Assembly: GCA_030267965.1 (NCBI GenBank)
Contig: BRYA01000079.1
Location: 5,417 to 54,569 of the forward strand
Direction of reading: 5' to 3'
DNA length: 49,153 nucleotides
Origin: Triparma columacea
Lineage: Eukaryota > Sar > Bolidophyceae > Parmales > Triparmaceae
Position numbers and translations under genes: made by a program. The notes beneath the pieces are model-generated. The model searched no databases. It was not told the DNA's origin and worked only from the letters and a program-made list of their open reading frames with translations. Shown here piece after piece: positions 1 through 9,975 of the stretch (the first letter of the stretch is position 1; each line of letters starts with the position of its first letter).

Positions 1-139
1 GGGGGGTCAAACATCGTGGGTTGGTTGTTGTGCGGTTTTCGATTATCGTTGGGAATAAGATATTTTATACTTCCCCTTCACTCCCCCCCCTTCCCCTCCT
101 TCTGCCAGCAAAAGGTCTCCCTCTCCCCCCCATGCTCAC

Positions 140-1480
140 CTGTTCCATAGTATCGCATACCTCCTCTTCCCCCCCTTCAATTTTCCCCCCCAACGCAATA
201 TCGTGTAGTCTTTCAATAAGTTTCCCCTCCCCCTCCCCTTTCTCTACATCCCTTTTAACGAACCCGAATTCCCACCCTTCCTTAACCTCCACACTATCCC
301 CTTCACTAGGTCCTCCTACAACAACCCCTCCCCTCACCCCCCCTTCATTCCCTTCCCCCCCACCTCTACCATCCTTCCCCTTCCCAACCTTAACTTCTCT
401 ACTCTCCCCCCCATCATTAGTATAACATTTCCCCACAACCTCCACCCCCCCAACCCCGTCTTTAGGTTTCCATTTCCCCGGTAGTTCCTTCTCCTCCATT
501 CTCCTAACCAGCCAGCAAATGGCGTCTACAATGTTAGCGTTGCACCGAGCCGCAATCGAGGCCTGTTCAAGGGTGAATCCTCCCGTGTTCGGGTCCCTTA
601 AGTACTCGATAATGCTCCCCTTTCCCGAGTTGTCATTGAGGTTTCCGGCGTGCGCGTTTAAACCACCCTTGAGTCCCACGACCTTTTCGACAGCCGCCCT
701 AACCTTTCCCGACATGGATACGCCGTACGGTTTGTTAGCCGCCTTCCTGTTCTCCCTCTTCTGCATAGTCTCCTTCCTCAGTTTCCCAGCCGTCTCGTTG
801 TGCTTGTTCTCCTCGTCCTTACTAGCGAACCTGTTCTGCATAACCAGTCTTGTCGGCGGTTTTCCCATGCTCACACCCGAATTACCTCCCCCTTCGCCCG
901 CACCTGCGGACCCAGCCTTACCCCTCCTACCTTGTGTCTTGTCATCCCTTGTTCCCCCGCCTTGCATGACCCTCCACTGAGTTTTGTAGGGCTCAGGTAA
1001 GTAAAGGTCGAGTCCCTTCTTCCCTTCGAGTTGGTTGAGTGCAACCAGACATACCTCCTCCTTCCCCACGTCCTCGCTCCTAGCGTCAGTGCCGCTAACG
1101 AAGCAAAGGTCCTTGGCGGGGTTCTTTGTGTCAGGGAGGATCACACGGAACCTGAACTTTCCCGAGTCACCCAAGTTCTTGAATTTTGGGGGCCTCCTTT
1201 TACCCTTCTTGCACCATTCAGACATTAGCATCGACGGTACCTTCTGTCCTTCCTTAACCTCGACCCCCCCCCTATTAACAGCCTCCTTCTTCCCAACGAC
1301 TGCCCCAGCTATCGTCGCACCTTTCTGCTTGTGTCCCTTACCTCCCCAACTCTGGGTTAAGGGGTCCCATTTATGACCCCTGCTTGGACGGGGGGGACGG
1401 TTACCGCAATCGCAGTTGTAGGGGTGATCGCAGGCACATTTTGGGGGTTCGGAGGACTTCTTTGACTTTGATTTACCCAT
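140..1480 (-). CDS. Putative DHX29/DHX57-like DExH RNA helicase, N-terminal exon (3' end beyond window)
   Basis: The reading frame starts at ATG 1480 and runs for 447 codons to a good donor (GTGAGC, first base at 139); codons after it give low-complexity Gly/Arg and a stop at 65, so I treat them as intron. The rest of the gene would lie left of the window. Residues 1-30 are basic with a Cys-rich stretch (CACDHPYNCDC). Residues about 100-170 resemble the dsRBD-like segment of DHX29/DHX57 family helicases, ending in ALNQL...LYLPEPYKTQW. Residues about 290-340 resemble the family's UBA-like segment, ending CWLVRRMEEKELPGKWKP, close to the 'WL ... HLPEDELP' pattern known there. The family unwinds structured mRNA and DHX29 acts on 40S scanning complexes. 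No helicase motifs lie inside the window, so the family assignment is an inference from these two segments; an unrelated RNA-binding protein is possible. Confidence 0.5.
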
Positions 1481-1920
1481 TTTTTGAGGAGGGGTATCCG
1501 AGGGAGGTGGAATTATTCGCCTATTTGTACCTAATTTCGTTTGTTTTATTAGTTTTAGGGATATATAGTATAGTAAATGGGTTGCGAGGGATATATATGA
1601 AGATGTAGTTATTAAATGGGAGAAAATGTGAGAAAATGAAAATGGAGAAAGGAGGGGCAGAAAAGAAAGGGAAAGTCTCTCATTTTAGGTCCATTTTCTC
1701 TCTCATTTTAAACGTATATTCGAATATTATCCAATAACGTAATTTTTACACCCAGATTAGTCACACACACACATTTAGTATTGAAATATACACCTTAAAG
1801 CTCCAAATAATAGCACATCCAATTATCCCTTGCTTCATCACTGTGCATACACTGTGCTACATACACAGACGCACATACACACACACACAAATACATACAC
1901 ATACGTACACATACGTACAT
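1481..1920. promoter_or_regulatory. Divergent intergenic region between the helicase-like gene and the next plus-strand gene
   Basis: This AT-richer spacer separates two divergent start codons (1480 minus, 1921 plus) and must hold both promoters and 5' UTRs. It includes a palindrome-like pair of ATTTTCTC/TCTCATTTT tracts near 1620-1710. A CA-rich microsatellite (1860-1920: repeated acacac, then acatacgtac units) lies directly before the plus-strand start. I see no clear TATA box at a convincing distance. Confidence 0.4.
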
Positions 1921-2856
1921 ATGGCACAATCTAACGCAGATAAGCCAACAGATCACATAATTTACTCCTCATTAACCTCACTGGCCCCTACAAACTCCCA
2001 CACAAATTCCTCTACAACTCTTTCAAACGCAAACACCGACAATGTTGATAATAATACACTGAATGATACAGTAAAAAGAAAGAAAAGAAAAGAAAAGTCA
2101 TCAAATCAATCATCCAAATCCTCATCATCCAAATCCTACCACTCCACAATCACCAGCTCAAACACAACGTCCTCAAACAAAGATGTCTACGATTACCTAT
2201 CTGACATATTAATACCCCCCAACAACCACCCCTCCCCCACCTCCACCTCTTCCTCCTTCCCACCAAAACCAACCCCCCCAACACAATACAACATAAAATC
2301 AAGGTCAAAGTTAAGCTCAAACATGCGTGATCGCGTCGGTTACCGCACCGTCCGTTTAGAGATATTAAAGTCTTCCCCTTCCCCCCCTACCATCTCACAG
2401 GGGGTAAATAAAAGAAAGTCTGAGAGAGGGGGAGGGGGAAATAATATGGAGAGGGTTTGGGTTGGAGGTAGAGCAACCAAGAGGTTAAAACGACTTTACG
2501 ATAACTACCAAATAGACATGAAGGAACTCGGGGTGTTTGATAGTACACCATCCTCAAGCTTCTGTCAAGATTCTATCGGAGGGGGAGTAAAAGATAAAGG
2601 GGATTACGTAATCGCACCTGGCTGTCAACTTGAAGTCGTACCTGTTAACGCTGGTGAAATAATGGGGATCAGAGAACGGTCAGGGGGGGTAGGTAAACCC
2701 ACAAAACCCGGAACGTACGTTGTTACAAGCCTTTCGGAAAGTAAAGGAGGGGAAAGAATAGTTAGAGGATGCAAGAGCGGGGGAGGGTGGGTTAAGATAT
2801 TTAAAGGGGAGGTATGGGTTAACGTTAAGGGAAGGAGGAGGATGTACGTGCTCTGA
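1921..2856 (+). CDS. Hypothetical basic, Ser/Thr/Pro-rich protein (311 aa)
   Basis: I do not recognise this gene. The frame is open from an ATG at 1843, but the first 26 codons are a translated CA microsatellite (His/Thr/Tyr repeats), so I prefer the ATG at 1921 (MAQSNADKPT). The N-terminal 130 residues are Ser/Thr/Asn-rich low complexity with a strong nuclear-localisation-like cluster (VKRKKRKEK, about residues 46-54). The C-terminal half is more ordered. It includes MRDRVGYRTVRLEIL at about residue 135 and a terminal segment rich in Gly, Val and basic residues (KIFKGEVWVNVKGRRRMYVL). This looks like a nuclear protein with a small beta-rich C-terminal domain, which is an inference only. It converges on the minus-strand gene ending at 2972, leaving 115 bp between stops. 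Confidence 0.5.
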   Translation: MAQSNADKPTDHIIYSSLTSLAPTNSHTNSSTTLSNANTDNVDNNTLNDTVKRKKRKEKSSNQSSKSSSSKSYHSTITSSNTTSSNKDVYDYLSDILIPPNNHPSPTSTSSSFPPKPTPPTQYNIKSRSKLSSNMRDRVGYRTVRLEILKSSPSPPTISQGVNKRKSERGGGGNNMERVWVGGRATKRLKRLYDNYQIDMKELGVFDSTPSSSFCQDSIGGGVKDKGDYVIAPGCQLEVVPVNAGEIMGIRERSGGVGKPTKPGTYVVTSLSESKGGERIVRGCKSGGGWVKIFKGEVWVNVKGRRRMYVL

Positions 2857-2971
2857 AAAGGGGGTTTGGAACGGTTCGTGGAGGAGGATCGTTACAGGAA
2901 TTGAATTATTTATAAGTCTGAATGTAAATATAGAACAAATCCATTTGATCAAGACCTTGTACATAACACAG

Positions 2972-3792
2972 TCAACACATCAACACGCTCCTGTTCCTAT
3001 CCTTCTTCTCGAGTTCACCCCTAAGTCTATTAACAGCTTTCTTCGCCCTTTTATAAAACTCCCCTTCCTTCTGTAAAACCTCGTAATCATACCCAGCCAA
3101 GTCCCGACCGCGACGGGTCACTAATCCTGAAGGAGTGAATATTGGGACCTTACGAAAGCTGTAGTACTTACGTAAGACTACGATGAAGAATCTATCCAGA
3201 TCCATCGTCTTTACCTGAGAGTTGGGGGGGGGGGGGGAGGGGTAAGAGGGGGGTGTTAGAGATGCGAACTCTTCTTGGTATAAAGAGTTTGCGAAAGCAC
3301 AACTGAGAAAACCACATGCGTAACTGCTCTCTCTTTTACTGCTCTCGCTTTTCCCCTCTCTCTCTCACATTAGTAACCCTAGAAATCGGCACAACCCTTA
3401 TCCTGTCCCTCTCCCTTTTCCCCCCCAAAAATTTCGAGTGTAAGAAACTCCCTACCCTAAAGTGTTTCAACACGGCCCTTTCTACGGAGAGATTCTCAAG
3501 CCAATTTAGGACAGACTCGGGATCGATACTTGCTATGGGGAAAAACGCAAGGGTTGATATCTTCTGGTGGTCGAGATCGACGTAGTCTGTCACTGAGGTA
3601 GAAGTGAACCTGAAATAGAGGAGGGGGTAAGGAGAGTGGGGGTTAGCAGTAAAATATCTTAAGACGCAGCCATTTCAATTTCCGCGGCGCTCACCTCCAG
3701 TTAATATAGCAGCTACCGAAGTGAGTCTGCTGTAAGCAGCACCACCTAACTTGTACGTTCAAGAGTATGAAGTTGAAGAGTGGTACGTAGAT
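2972..3792 (-). CDS. Hypothetical multi-exon protein, three 3' exons (193 codons)
   Basis: Unrecognised. Three exons join in frame on the minus strand: 3792-3695, 3609-3369 and 3214-2972. The 3' intron (3368-3215) has donor GTGAGA and a C-rich acceptor ending CAG. The middle intron (3694-3610) has donor GTGAGC and acceptor TATTTCAG. The first exon shown follows a strong acceptor (TTCCTCCCCAG). Each junction keeps phase, which supports real splicing. The product contains NWLENLSVERAVLKHF, VKTMDLDRFFIVVLRKYYSF and a basic, helical, coiled-coil-like C terminus (EFYKRAKKAVNRLRGELEKK). The true start lies upstream and is not resolved: see the open frame at 4063-4452. Confidence 0.45.
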
Positions 3793-4062
3793 CTGGGGAG
3801 GAAGGATTCTAGTCGGAGGGTGGGACGATGCGTCTTTGATATGGGGGGGAAGGAGCTGGTAAAATTGCCAGAGGAAACGACGAACAAATGGAGAAGGGTC
3901 ACCCTTTAGGCTATTAAGTCTGTGAGATGAGGGTGGGACGAAACGAGAGTCGCCAAAAGGAAAAAATTTAATTGGAAGTAAGCATTTTGGAAGTAAGCAT
4001 TGTTCGTGGGGAGTATAGCCTTCGTTGTGGTGCTCCTGAAGTTTCCAGTCCACTCTCACCTA

Positions 4063-4452
4063 TAAGCCGCAGGAAACATTAGACAAGTAATTATGTACAA
4101 CATCAGAGATGGGATAATGCACGGACGGGTCGTATTTCATGTTGTCCGCGTGCGACGTGTGGTACGATATGGCCGAGGCTACCTCTTCATTCTGAAGAAG
4201 GCCCTTTGCAAGGTCGATGAAGGAGTTTGCAGGGAGGTGATTTATTGAACAGGCATCTTTGGCGTTCTTTATCTGCAACAGGTGGGGGGACGAGTTGGTT
4301 CCTGTGTCTATTACAGGAATGACCTGGTCGCTCATGGGAAGGGGAAACAAGTTAGTTTGACAGTTGTTTTCATCAGATCGATCCAGGAAAACTTGTTTAG
4401 GGGTGTTTTGGAGTATTGCCAAGGTAATTCCTTCTTGGAATTTTATCGCATC
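4063..4452 (-). other. Coding-like open frame, possible upstream exon(s) of the preceding gene
   Basis: A minus-strand frame is open from 4452 to a TAG at 4062-4060. The same frame then continues open to 3691, so a single in-frame TAG splits about 250 codons. The TAG sits directly before GTGAGA, a donor-like sequence, so it is either part of an exon end in another phase, or removed by a short intron ending in TTATAG (a branch-point-like TCTAAT lies upstream). Segments such as SFIDLAKGLLQNEEVASAIS look like real protein, but no family is recognisable. It could equally be a decayed gene. Confidence that this is translated is low. Confidence 0.22.
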
Positions 4453-4685
4453 TCAGCTTTGAGCCTCGCCAACTTAGAGTCAACGCCCGAGGGTTTGATA
4501 GGGATAGCTTGCTAGGAGGAAGCTCTGTAAAAGTAAAGTTTTAATTAAGTCCAATCGGAACTGTGCTAAGGATTTGGCACCTTTTTGTGCCTGAATTACT
4601 CCAGTCCGACACCAAGAACGCCCCTGGAGTCGATATTTAAAAGATTTGTCATAACGTACACTGAGTTCTGATTCTTAAGTTCACG

Positions 4686-5525
4686 ATGTCCGCTTTCGCT
4701 GCAGGAGCACCCCCAGATCCTGGAGGAGGAGGAGGAGGGAGGAACAAGTTCACAAGCAACGACCAGCTGAAGAAGGCAGCGAAGGAGTGGGTGCAGGATA
4801 AGAACAAGGCAAAGGAGAAGTACGGCAAGATTGAAGACTGGGACGTGTCGGAGGTTACGAGTTTTCATGAGCTCTTTAAGGGAGCGAAGGAATTCAATGA
4901 GGACCTCAGTCGATGGGACGTTTCGAATGTCACCAGTATGTACTGCGTGTTTCGTTTGTGCTCAGCTTTCAACTCTGACATCTCTTTGTGGAACACATCG
5001 AACTGCACGGATATGTACTGCATGTTTAATTGCTGCTCGGCTTTCAACTCAGACATCTCTAAGTGGAACACATCGAACTGCACGAATATGCATTGCATGT
5101 TTATTGGCTGCTCGGCTTTCAACTGTGACCTCTCCGAGTGGAACACATCGAACTGCACGGATATGAGAAGCATGTTTGGTGGTTGCTCGGCTTTCAACTG
5201 TGACCTCTCTGAGTGGAAAACATTGAACTGCACGGATATGAGAAGCATGTTTCAATTGTGCCGGACTTTCAACTGTGACCTCTCTAAGTGGAACACATCG
5301 AACTGCACGGATATGTTCAACATGTTTAATGATTGCTCGGCTTTCAACTCTGATCTCTCTACGTGGAACACATCGAACTGCACAGATATGAGGAGCATGT
5401 TCAAAAATGCGACCTCTTTCGACAGTGATTTGTCTCAGTGGAACATGTCAAAGGTCAAAAAGAAAACCGACATGTTCAACAACGCTACTGCTATGAAAGC
5501 ATCCCACAAGCCCAAAGGTGTATGA
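4686..5525 (+). CDS. BspA-like / DUF285 (PF03382-type) 25-residue repeat protein
   Basis: Single-exon protein of 279 residues. Residues 1-20 are Gly/Pro-rich, 20-51 charged and helical, and from residue 52 there are eight full 25-residue units plus a degenerate ninth. The consensus is W-(N/D)-(T/V)-S-N-(C/V)-T-(D/S)-M-xx-M-F-xx-C-S-A-F-N-x-D-(I/L)-S. This is the BspA/DUF285 leucine-rich-repeat-related family, known from bacterial surface proteins and mycoplasma lipoproteins and expanded in some protists. The repeats predict a solenoid. The middle units carry two aligned Cys (NC-T and C-SAF), which would form Cys ladders on the solenoid; this is my inference. There is no signal peptide, so a cytoplasmic location is likelier than a surface one. 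No intron is needed. The function is unknown. Confidence 0.85.
   Translation: MSAFAAGAPPDPGGGGGGRNKFTSNDQLKKAAKEWVQDKNKAKEKYGKIEDWDVSEVTSFHELFKGAKEFNEDLSRWDVSNVTSMYCVFRLCSAFNSDISLWNTSNCTDMYCMFNCCSAFNSDISKWNTSNCTNMHCMFIGCSAFNCDLSEWNTSNCTDMRSMFGGCSAFNCDLSEWKTLNCTDMRSMFQLCRTFNCDLSKWNTSNCTDMFNMFNDCSAFNSDLSTWNTSNCTDMRSMFKNATSFDSDLSQWNMSKVKKKTDMFNNATAMKASHKPKGV
4839..5510 (+). repeat. 75-bp coding tandem repeats
   Basis: Eight 75-bp units plus a partial ninth underlie the BspA-like solenoid. Neighbouring units share long identical stretches (for example tggaacacatcgaactgcac recurs in five units), indicating recent expansion or homogenisation. Outer units are more diverged than inner ones. Confidence 0.9.
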
Positions 5526-5788
5526 TTAATATCAAGAAGGGGAAGTGCAAGACGAAGTAATCCCCCTAAAATCACATATTTTAAAAATGAAAAGGTGCCG
5601 CACGGTTGTTAACTCCTTCCCCCAAAAGCACGGTACCCAACCATGGACCCAAGCCTCTCTTCTCCCGACTCAAACAATTGCCTAGCTGCTTACTCTTTAA
5701 TGTATTCGATAAATTGATTTCACTGAACAACAACAAGGCCACTTAATTTCAACCACACTCCCTTTTCCCACTTCGCCCCCCCCCTCCC
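5526..5788. other. Tail-to-tail spacer
   Basis: Short AT-richer region between two convergent stop codons. Nothing beyond shared 3' UTR or terminator sequence is visible. Confidence 0.4.
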
Positions 5789-7384
5789 TCAACTCTTCTT
5801 CTTTTGTTCCTCACTCTGCAAGCCCGGGACCTCCCCTCCCTTCTTCTCCTTCGCCCTCTCCCTTTCCGCCTTGACCACTAGTTCGTTGTCGTCCTCCTCG
5901 TCCTCCTTCCTCCTCCCCTTGTCAACCTTGAGCGCACTCCTCCCGTAAATTTTCTCGAAAACGTGGTCCCTTGCCCCCCCCTCCGCGTTCCAGTCGCTGT
6001 TGAGCAAGGCAAAGGAGAAACTGTTCCTGCTGACAACCGTGTCTTCGTCAACCTCAATCAGGACGTCCTTCATCTTCTCCCCCTCGACGGTGAACCCTAG
6101 CCTACCGGCCAACCTCCTGCCCTCAGAGTCATCGATGTCACAATCATACTGGACCCTCCTGTACCCCATTCCGAAGAGTTTCCCCAGCACGAGGTACCCC
6201 GCCTCGACCTCTTGCACCTTCCCCTGATAGGTCGGCGTCCAGATCCCGCACTCCATCTTCACGGAGAGGTTGGAGGGGTCGTCTTCGGTGAGCTTAATGG
6301 CGCCGACGCACTTGCGTGTGACAATGTCGAGACAGAGTATGACGCACGAGTCCTTCCCGACGCCAAAGAGGGGGGACGAGTGCACGTCGTTTAAGTTGGA
6401 GAAAGGACCGCCTGTGGAGGGGAGGAAACCCCAAACTGTGGAGGGGTCGAAGGATGGGTGACCCTCGAAGGGCACGCCGGAGGTGTTGAGGGCGAAGTCT
6501 GAAGCGAGGGCGAGAGACTGCGGGTCGCTGGGGAGGTAGGGGTTGAGGATGACGGAGGACCCGAAGGTCCCTGTGGGGTACGTCTTGTAGATTTCATCCA
6601 TCGTATCAAACTCTTTCACGCCCTTGGTGGCCAGCGTTGTAAAGACCCTGGCGTAGCTGCGTGAGTAGTTCTTCAGGGTCTCTGGAATGTTCACCTCGAA
6701 GATTTTCGGGATCTGGGAGCAGGCGGACTTGGTGAAGGACTCGGCACCTGCGTTGGGTCGACCCGGGACGTTGACCGAGTACGTGACGTGGTAGGCCTGG
6801 AAGCGGAGGTAGTTTGCCTTGAAGAGGGATGGAGAGGGGGGGTTGGAGGACATTTTGATTGTGAGGGTTATGGACTTGGCCTGGCCCTCCATCATGACCC
6901 TCCTCGCCATGACCAGGTCTTCGTAGAGTGAAGGTCTCCCATTCATAATGACCTTAGCATTCGTAGCCACGATCTCCTCGCCGCGCGACGCGGCGGCGTC
7001 CTGCTCAGCAATGCGGTCAAAGGAGCCGCCGGCAATGAGGAGGTAGATGACGGTGGCTATTGTGACGACAAAAACAGTAGAACCAAGGCCTGCATGGGGA
7101 ATGGGATGGAGGGTGGTGGTTGGGTTGGAAGGGTGTCGTACATATATCTCTGCAATGCACGTCGTATATCATAGAAACGAATGTGTTCTGGGATATCTCT
7201 TCATCAGAGCAACAACACAACCACCACCACCACCACTCCCCTCGTCATTGCTCCCACCACCATCCCCCCTTTTCATCTTACCTATGCCAATCAATTGAGC
7301 CCTTGGCAACTCTCTCACTCCATCCAAAAGAAGTTGGACGTTAGGACCTAGCACATTTTGCACAGCATTGACAATGTCATCCAT
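5789..7384 (-). CDS. Membrane-anchored GNAT-family acetyltransferase (467 aa)
   Basis: Two exons: 7384-7282 and 7089-5789, with an intron (7281-7090) bounded by GTAAGA and CATGCAG; the join is in phase 1. The start is ATG 7384 (MDDIVNAVQNVLGP). Splicing reveals a transmembrane segment at about residues 36-57 (STVFVVTIATVIYLLIAG) that is lost if only the long exon is read. Residues about 280-400 carry the GNAT acetyl-CoA fold signature of RimJ/RimL-like enzymes: CGIWTPTYQG, EAGYLVLGKLF, GYRRVQYDCD, then the RLAGRLGF-TVEG motif and a C-terminal SFALLNSDW. The family transfers acetyl from acetyl-CoA to amino groups; the substrate is unknown. The last 60 residues are highly charged. A single N-terminal anchor with a cytosolic or lumenal enzyme domain is inferred. 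Its intron holds a copy of the dispersed intronic repeat. Confidence 0.8.
7137..7222 (-). repeat. Dispersed intronic repeat, copy D (diverged or truncated)
   Basis: Inside the intron of the minus-strand GNAT gene. On the minus strand it reads ctgatgaagagata, then tatgatatacgacgtgcat, then agagata, after which similarity to the other copies fades. It is in the sense orientation of the host transcript. Confidence 0.65.
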
Positions 7385-7675
7385 TATATCCAAGAAAATT
7401 TTGGTCGACGTGATGGGGGTCTGGAAAATAAGAGTGTTAGGGATGTTTAGTGGTGTTTTGGTCACTTTTTTGTGGTCCTTAAGATGCACAACCCTCTCTG
7501 AATAACAAAGACCTCGTCAAAAATCCTTTAAACTCACCTTTTTCTTTTGCCTAAATTCGCTATTTCTATTTTCCCCTATTTTCTCCTCCATTCGATTATC
7601 TCTCGCCTTCTTTAAATTGCGTAAGCCGTTCGCCTTACTACAAAAACCAACGAAGTCTCAACATAAATCTTCAAC
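7385..7675. promoter_or_regulatory. Divergent promoter region, GNAT / ferroportin
   Basis: The 291 bp between ATG 7384 (minus) and ATG 7676 (plus) must contain both promoters. The frame upstream of the GNAT ATG stays open for 35 codons, but the methionine at 7384 best fits the protein start. No canonical TATA or Inr motif is convincing. Confidence 0.35.
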
Positions 7676-9975
7676 ATGGGTAATACGCCTTTTGGTCGAC
7701 GCACCGACGATCTCCAGACTCGATCTGACCAGGATTTGCGCAGCAATGACCCTAATACCCTCACTCCCGATGAGTCCGGGGGTCTGACTGAATTAGACGC
7801 TCTTCTCTCTCCTTCTTCCCGTTCTCGTCTCCCGTCCTTGTCCTTCTACAACACCACCCCCTCCCCCTCTCTGCAAACAGCTCCCAAGACCTTCCCCGAC
7901 TCGGCCCCTCCCGCCTTCGGCAAAAGGGGAGACTCGCGTCTCCCGGACGCCCCCCCCCCCTCCATCCGCAACCTCCTCTACACAGGTCATTTCACGTCCC
8001 AGTGGGCGGAGAGGACCTGGGAGTTCACCATCATCCTCCTACTCACCGCTATTGGACCCTCAGACATGGCCCTCCTGCTGCCCTCGACGTTCGGGCTGTT
8101 CTGCTGTCTCAGTTCACTACTCAGCCTCGGTGCAGTAGGCGCATACATCGACAGAAGTTCAAGGTGAGGCCGGGGATGGGGATATTTAATTGTATGGAAA
8201 AAATGTATAATTTATGTTGCTTTCAATATTGTCGTCGCTGTGCTCCTCAGCTTGTGTCTTCCACAAATCTAACTCATTCTCGCACCCTTCGCAGAATCTC
8301 TGCCTTTCGGGCCATCCTAATTTGGCAGAACTTCTCCGTAGTATCCTGCACAGCTGCCTGCTACACCCTCCTTGTCTTGCGCGAGTCCGCTGGTGGAAAG
8401 GTCCTGACGCTGGACTCTGAGTTCTTCCAGGACCCTTTTACTACCTACTTGTTGATCTTTATCCACGTCATGGGGGCGAGCAGCCAGATTGCGAGCAAGG
8501 GGAGCAGCGTGAGCATCGAGAAGGACTGGGTCCCAGAGATATCAAAGGTGAGTCGTCCCCTCTTCGTCCCCCCTTCCTCCCGGTGCCAGAAGGGGTTCTA
8601 ACCGCGCGCTCCCCTCCCCTGCAGGAATACGATGACCACGGTTGGCTGACGCAGACGAACGTGCAAATGAGACAGATCGACTTGGGCTGCAAGGTTGTGG
8701 CGCCGGTATTCGCGGGATTCGTCGTGGCGTGGGGAGGGGAGGACTTAAAGGTGAGTTATGGGGGGGGGAGGGAGGGGGGGGGGGGGGGTTGATGGCAATG
8801 ACGAAGAAACATGAATCTCATTATCTGAACAAAGTTTGTGAAGATTACACATAAATCCAAAATTTCCGAGCCCTGGACAATTTCCTGAATATCCTCCGAC
8901 CGTCAACGCTCTTCAGTCTTAGCCCTAACACACCACACCACCCCCAACCCACCGCAGCCAGCATGCGTTGCTATGGGGGCCTTCAATTTCCTCACCATTC
9001 TTGTGGAGTGGTGGAGCAGCAAGAAGGTCTACTCCATGGTGCCGAAGCTTGCCAGTAAGGCCGAACACAAGGAAGACGGTGACGACGACCGGATGGACGA
9101 GAAGAGCGGGGGGGGTTGCATCTCAGATAACGTAGCGTCACTACAAACGTACTGCCACTACACTGTCGGGCTAGGTGAGGACGGGAGAGGGGGGGGGGGA
9201 TAGGGGGATAAGGGGGGGATATATATTGTCTTGTGCGCAGCTTGCTTCGAGGAACGAAGGGTTTCCTTCTGTTGGTGTGCAAGAAGTCGCTGCGCTCCTC
9301 CTGACCCCACAATCTAACTCCTCCTGCCCACCTCATTGCAGCCGGACTCGCGCTTGCGGCGCTTTACGTGAACGTTCTCAGCTACGGCAGCATCATGCTC
9401 GCGTACGTAACTTGGAGAGGGATGAGCCCCCCCACCATCGGTCTAACCAGGGGTATCTCGGCCACTATTGGTCTCCTCGGCACAATTGCGTACAAGTACT
9501 CCTCGAGCAAGATGAACCTGGAGAATACGGGGCTCTGGAGTATCATGATGCAGGCAGCGTTCCTAGGGATCAGCTACTCCAGCCAGTTTGTAGACGACGA
9601 CAACACGAGCCTGGCGATGCTTGTGGCCGGGGTCTGCGGGAGCAGGGTGGGACTTTGGAGGTGAGAATGGATCAGGCAGGAAGAGTACAACATTTCTTAT
9701 TGCCAACTGTTGCTGACTACTCTTACTAACTACTGCCAACTCATTGCAGCTTCGACCTCGCTGTCAGCCAGATGATGCAAGAGAGGATCCCAGAGGAGGA
9801 CAGGGGGGCGGTAGGTGGGATCCAGACGGCACTGTGCAGCGCATTCGAAATGCTCTCCTACGTTATGGGTATAGTGTGGGCCAAACCGGAAGAATTCAGG
9901 TTCCTGATTGACTTCAGTTATGCAGGGATGCTAGGGGCAGCGGCTTTGTATGGGGTATTCTGGGGGAGGAGCTAA
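7676..9975 (+). CDS. Ferroportin-like iron exporter (SLC40 family), six exons
   Basis: Exons 7676-8163, 8295-8547, 8625-8750, 8958-9174, 9342-9660 and 9750-9975 join in frame to 542 residues; every intron is GT-AG (131, 77, 207, 167 and 89 bp). The C-terminal part matches SLC40 ferroportins closely: RVGLWSFDLAVSQMMQ across the last splice site, then ERIPEEDRGAVGGIQ, corresponding to the family's WSFDL...QE...ERG...GVQ segment. The first membrane segments follow a disordered 100-residue N-terminus (LYTGHFTSQWAERTWEF, TAIGPSDMALLLPSTFGL). The family exports Fe2+ from the cytosol; in plants and algae it also loads vacuoles or plastids. The N-terminal region has no clear signal sequence, so plasma or vacuolar membrane is likely. 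Total length fits the family (about 500-580). Confidence 0.95.

Noticed and set aside
1843..1920. Upstream ATG extending the hypothetical plus-strand gene by 26 codons
   Set aside because: The extension is a translated CA microsatellite; the next ATG gives a normal start.
3970..4000. Direct repeat ttggaagtaagcatt as a possible attachment site
   Set aside because: A single 15-bp doublet inside a coding-like or intronic stretch, with no integrase or element boundaries nearby.
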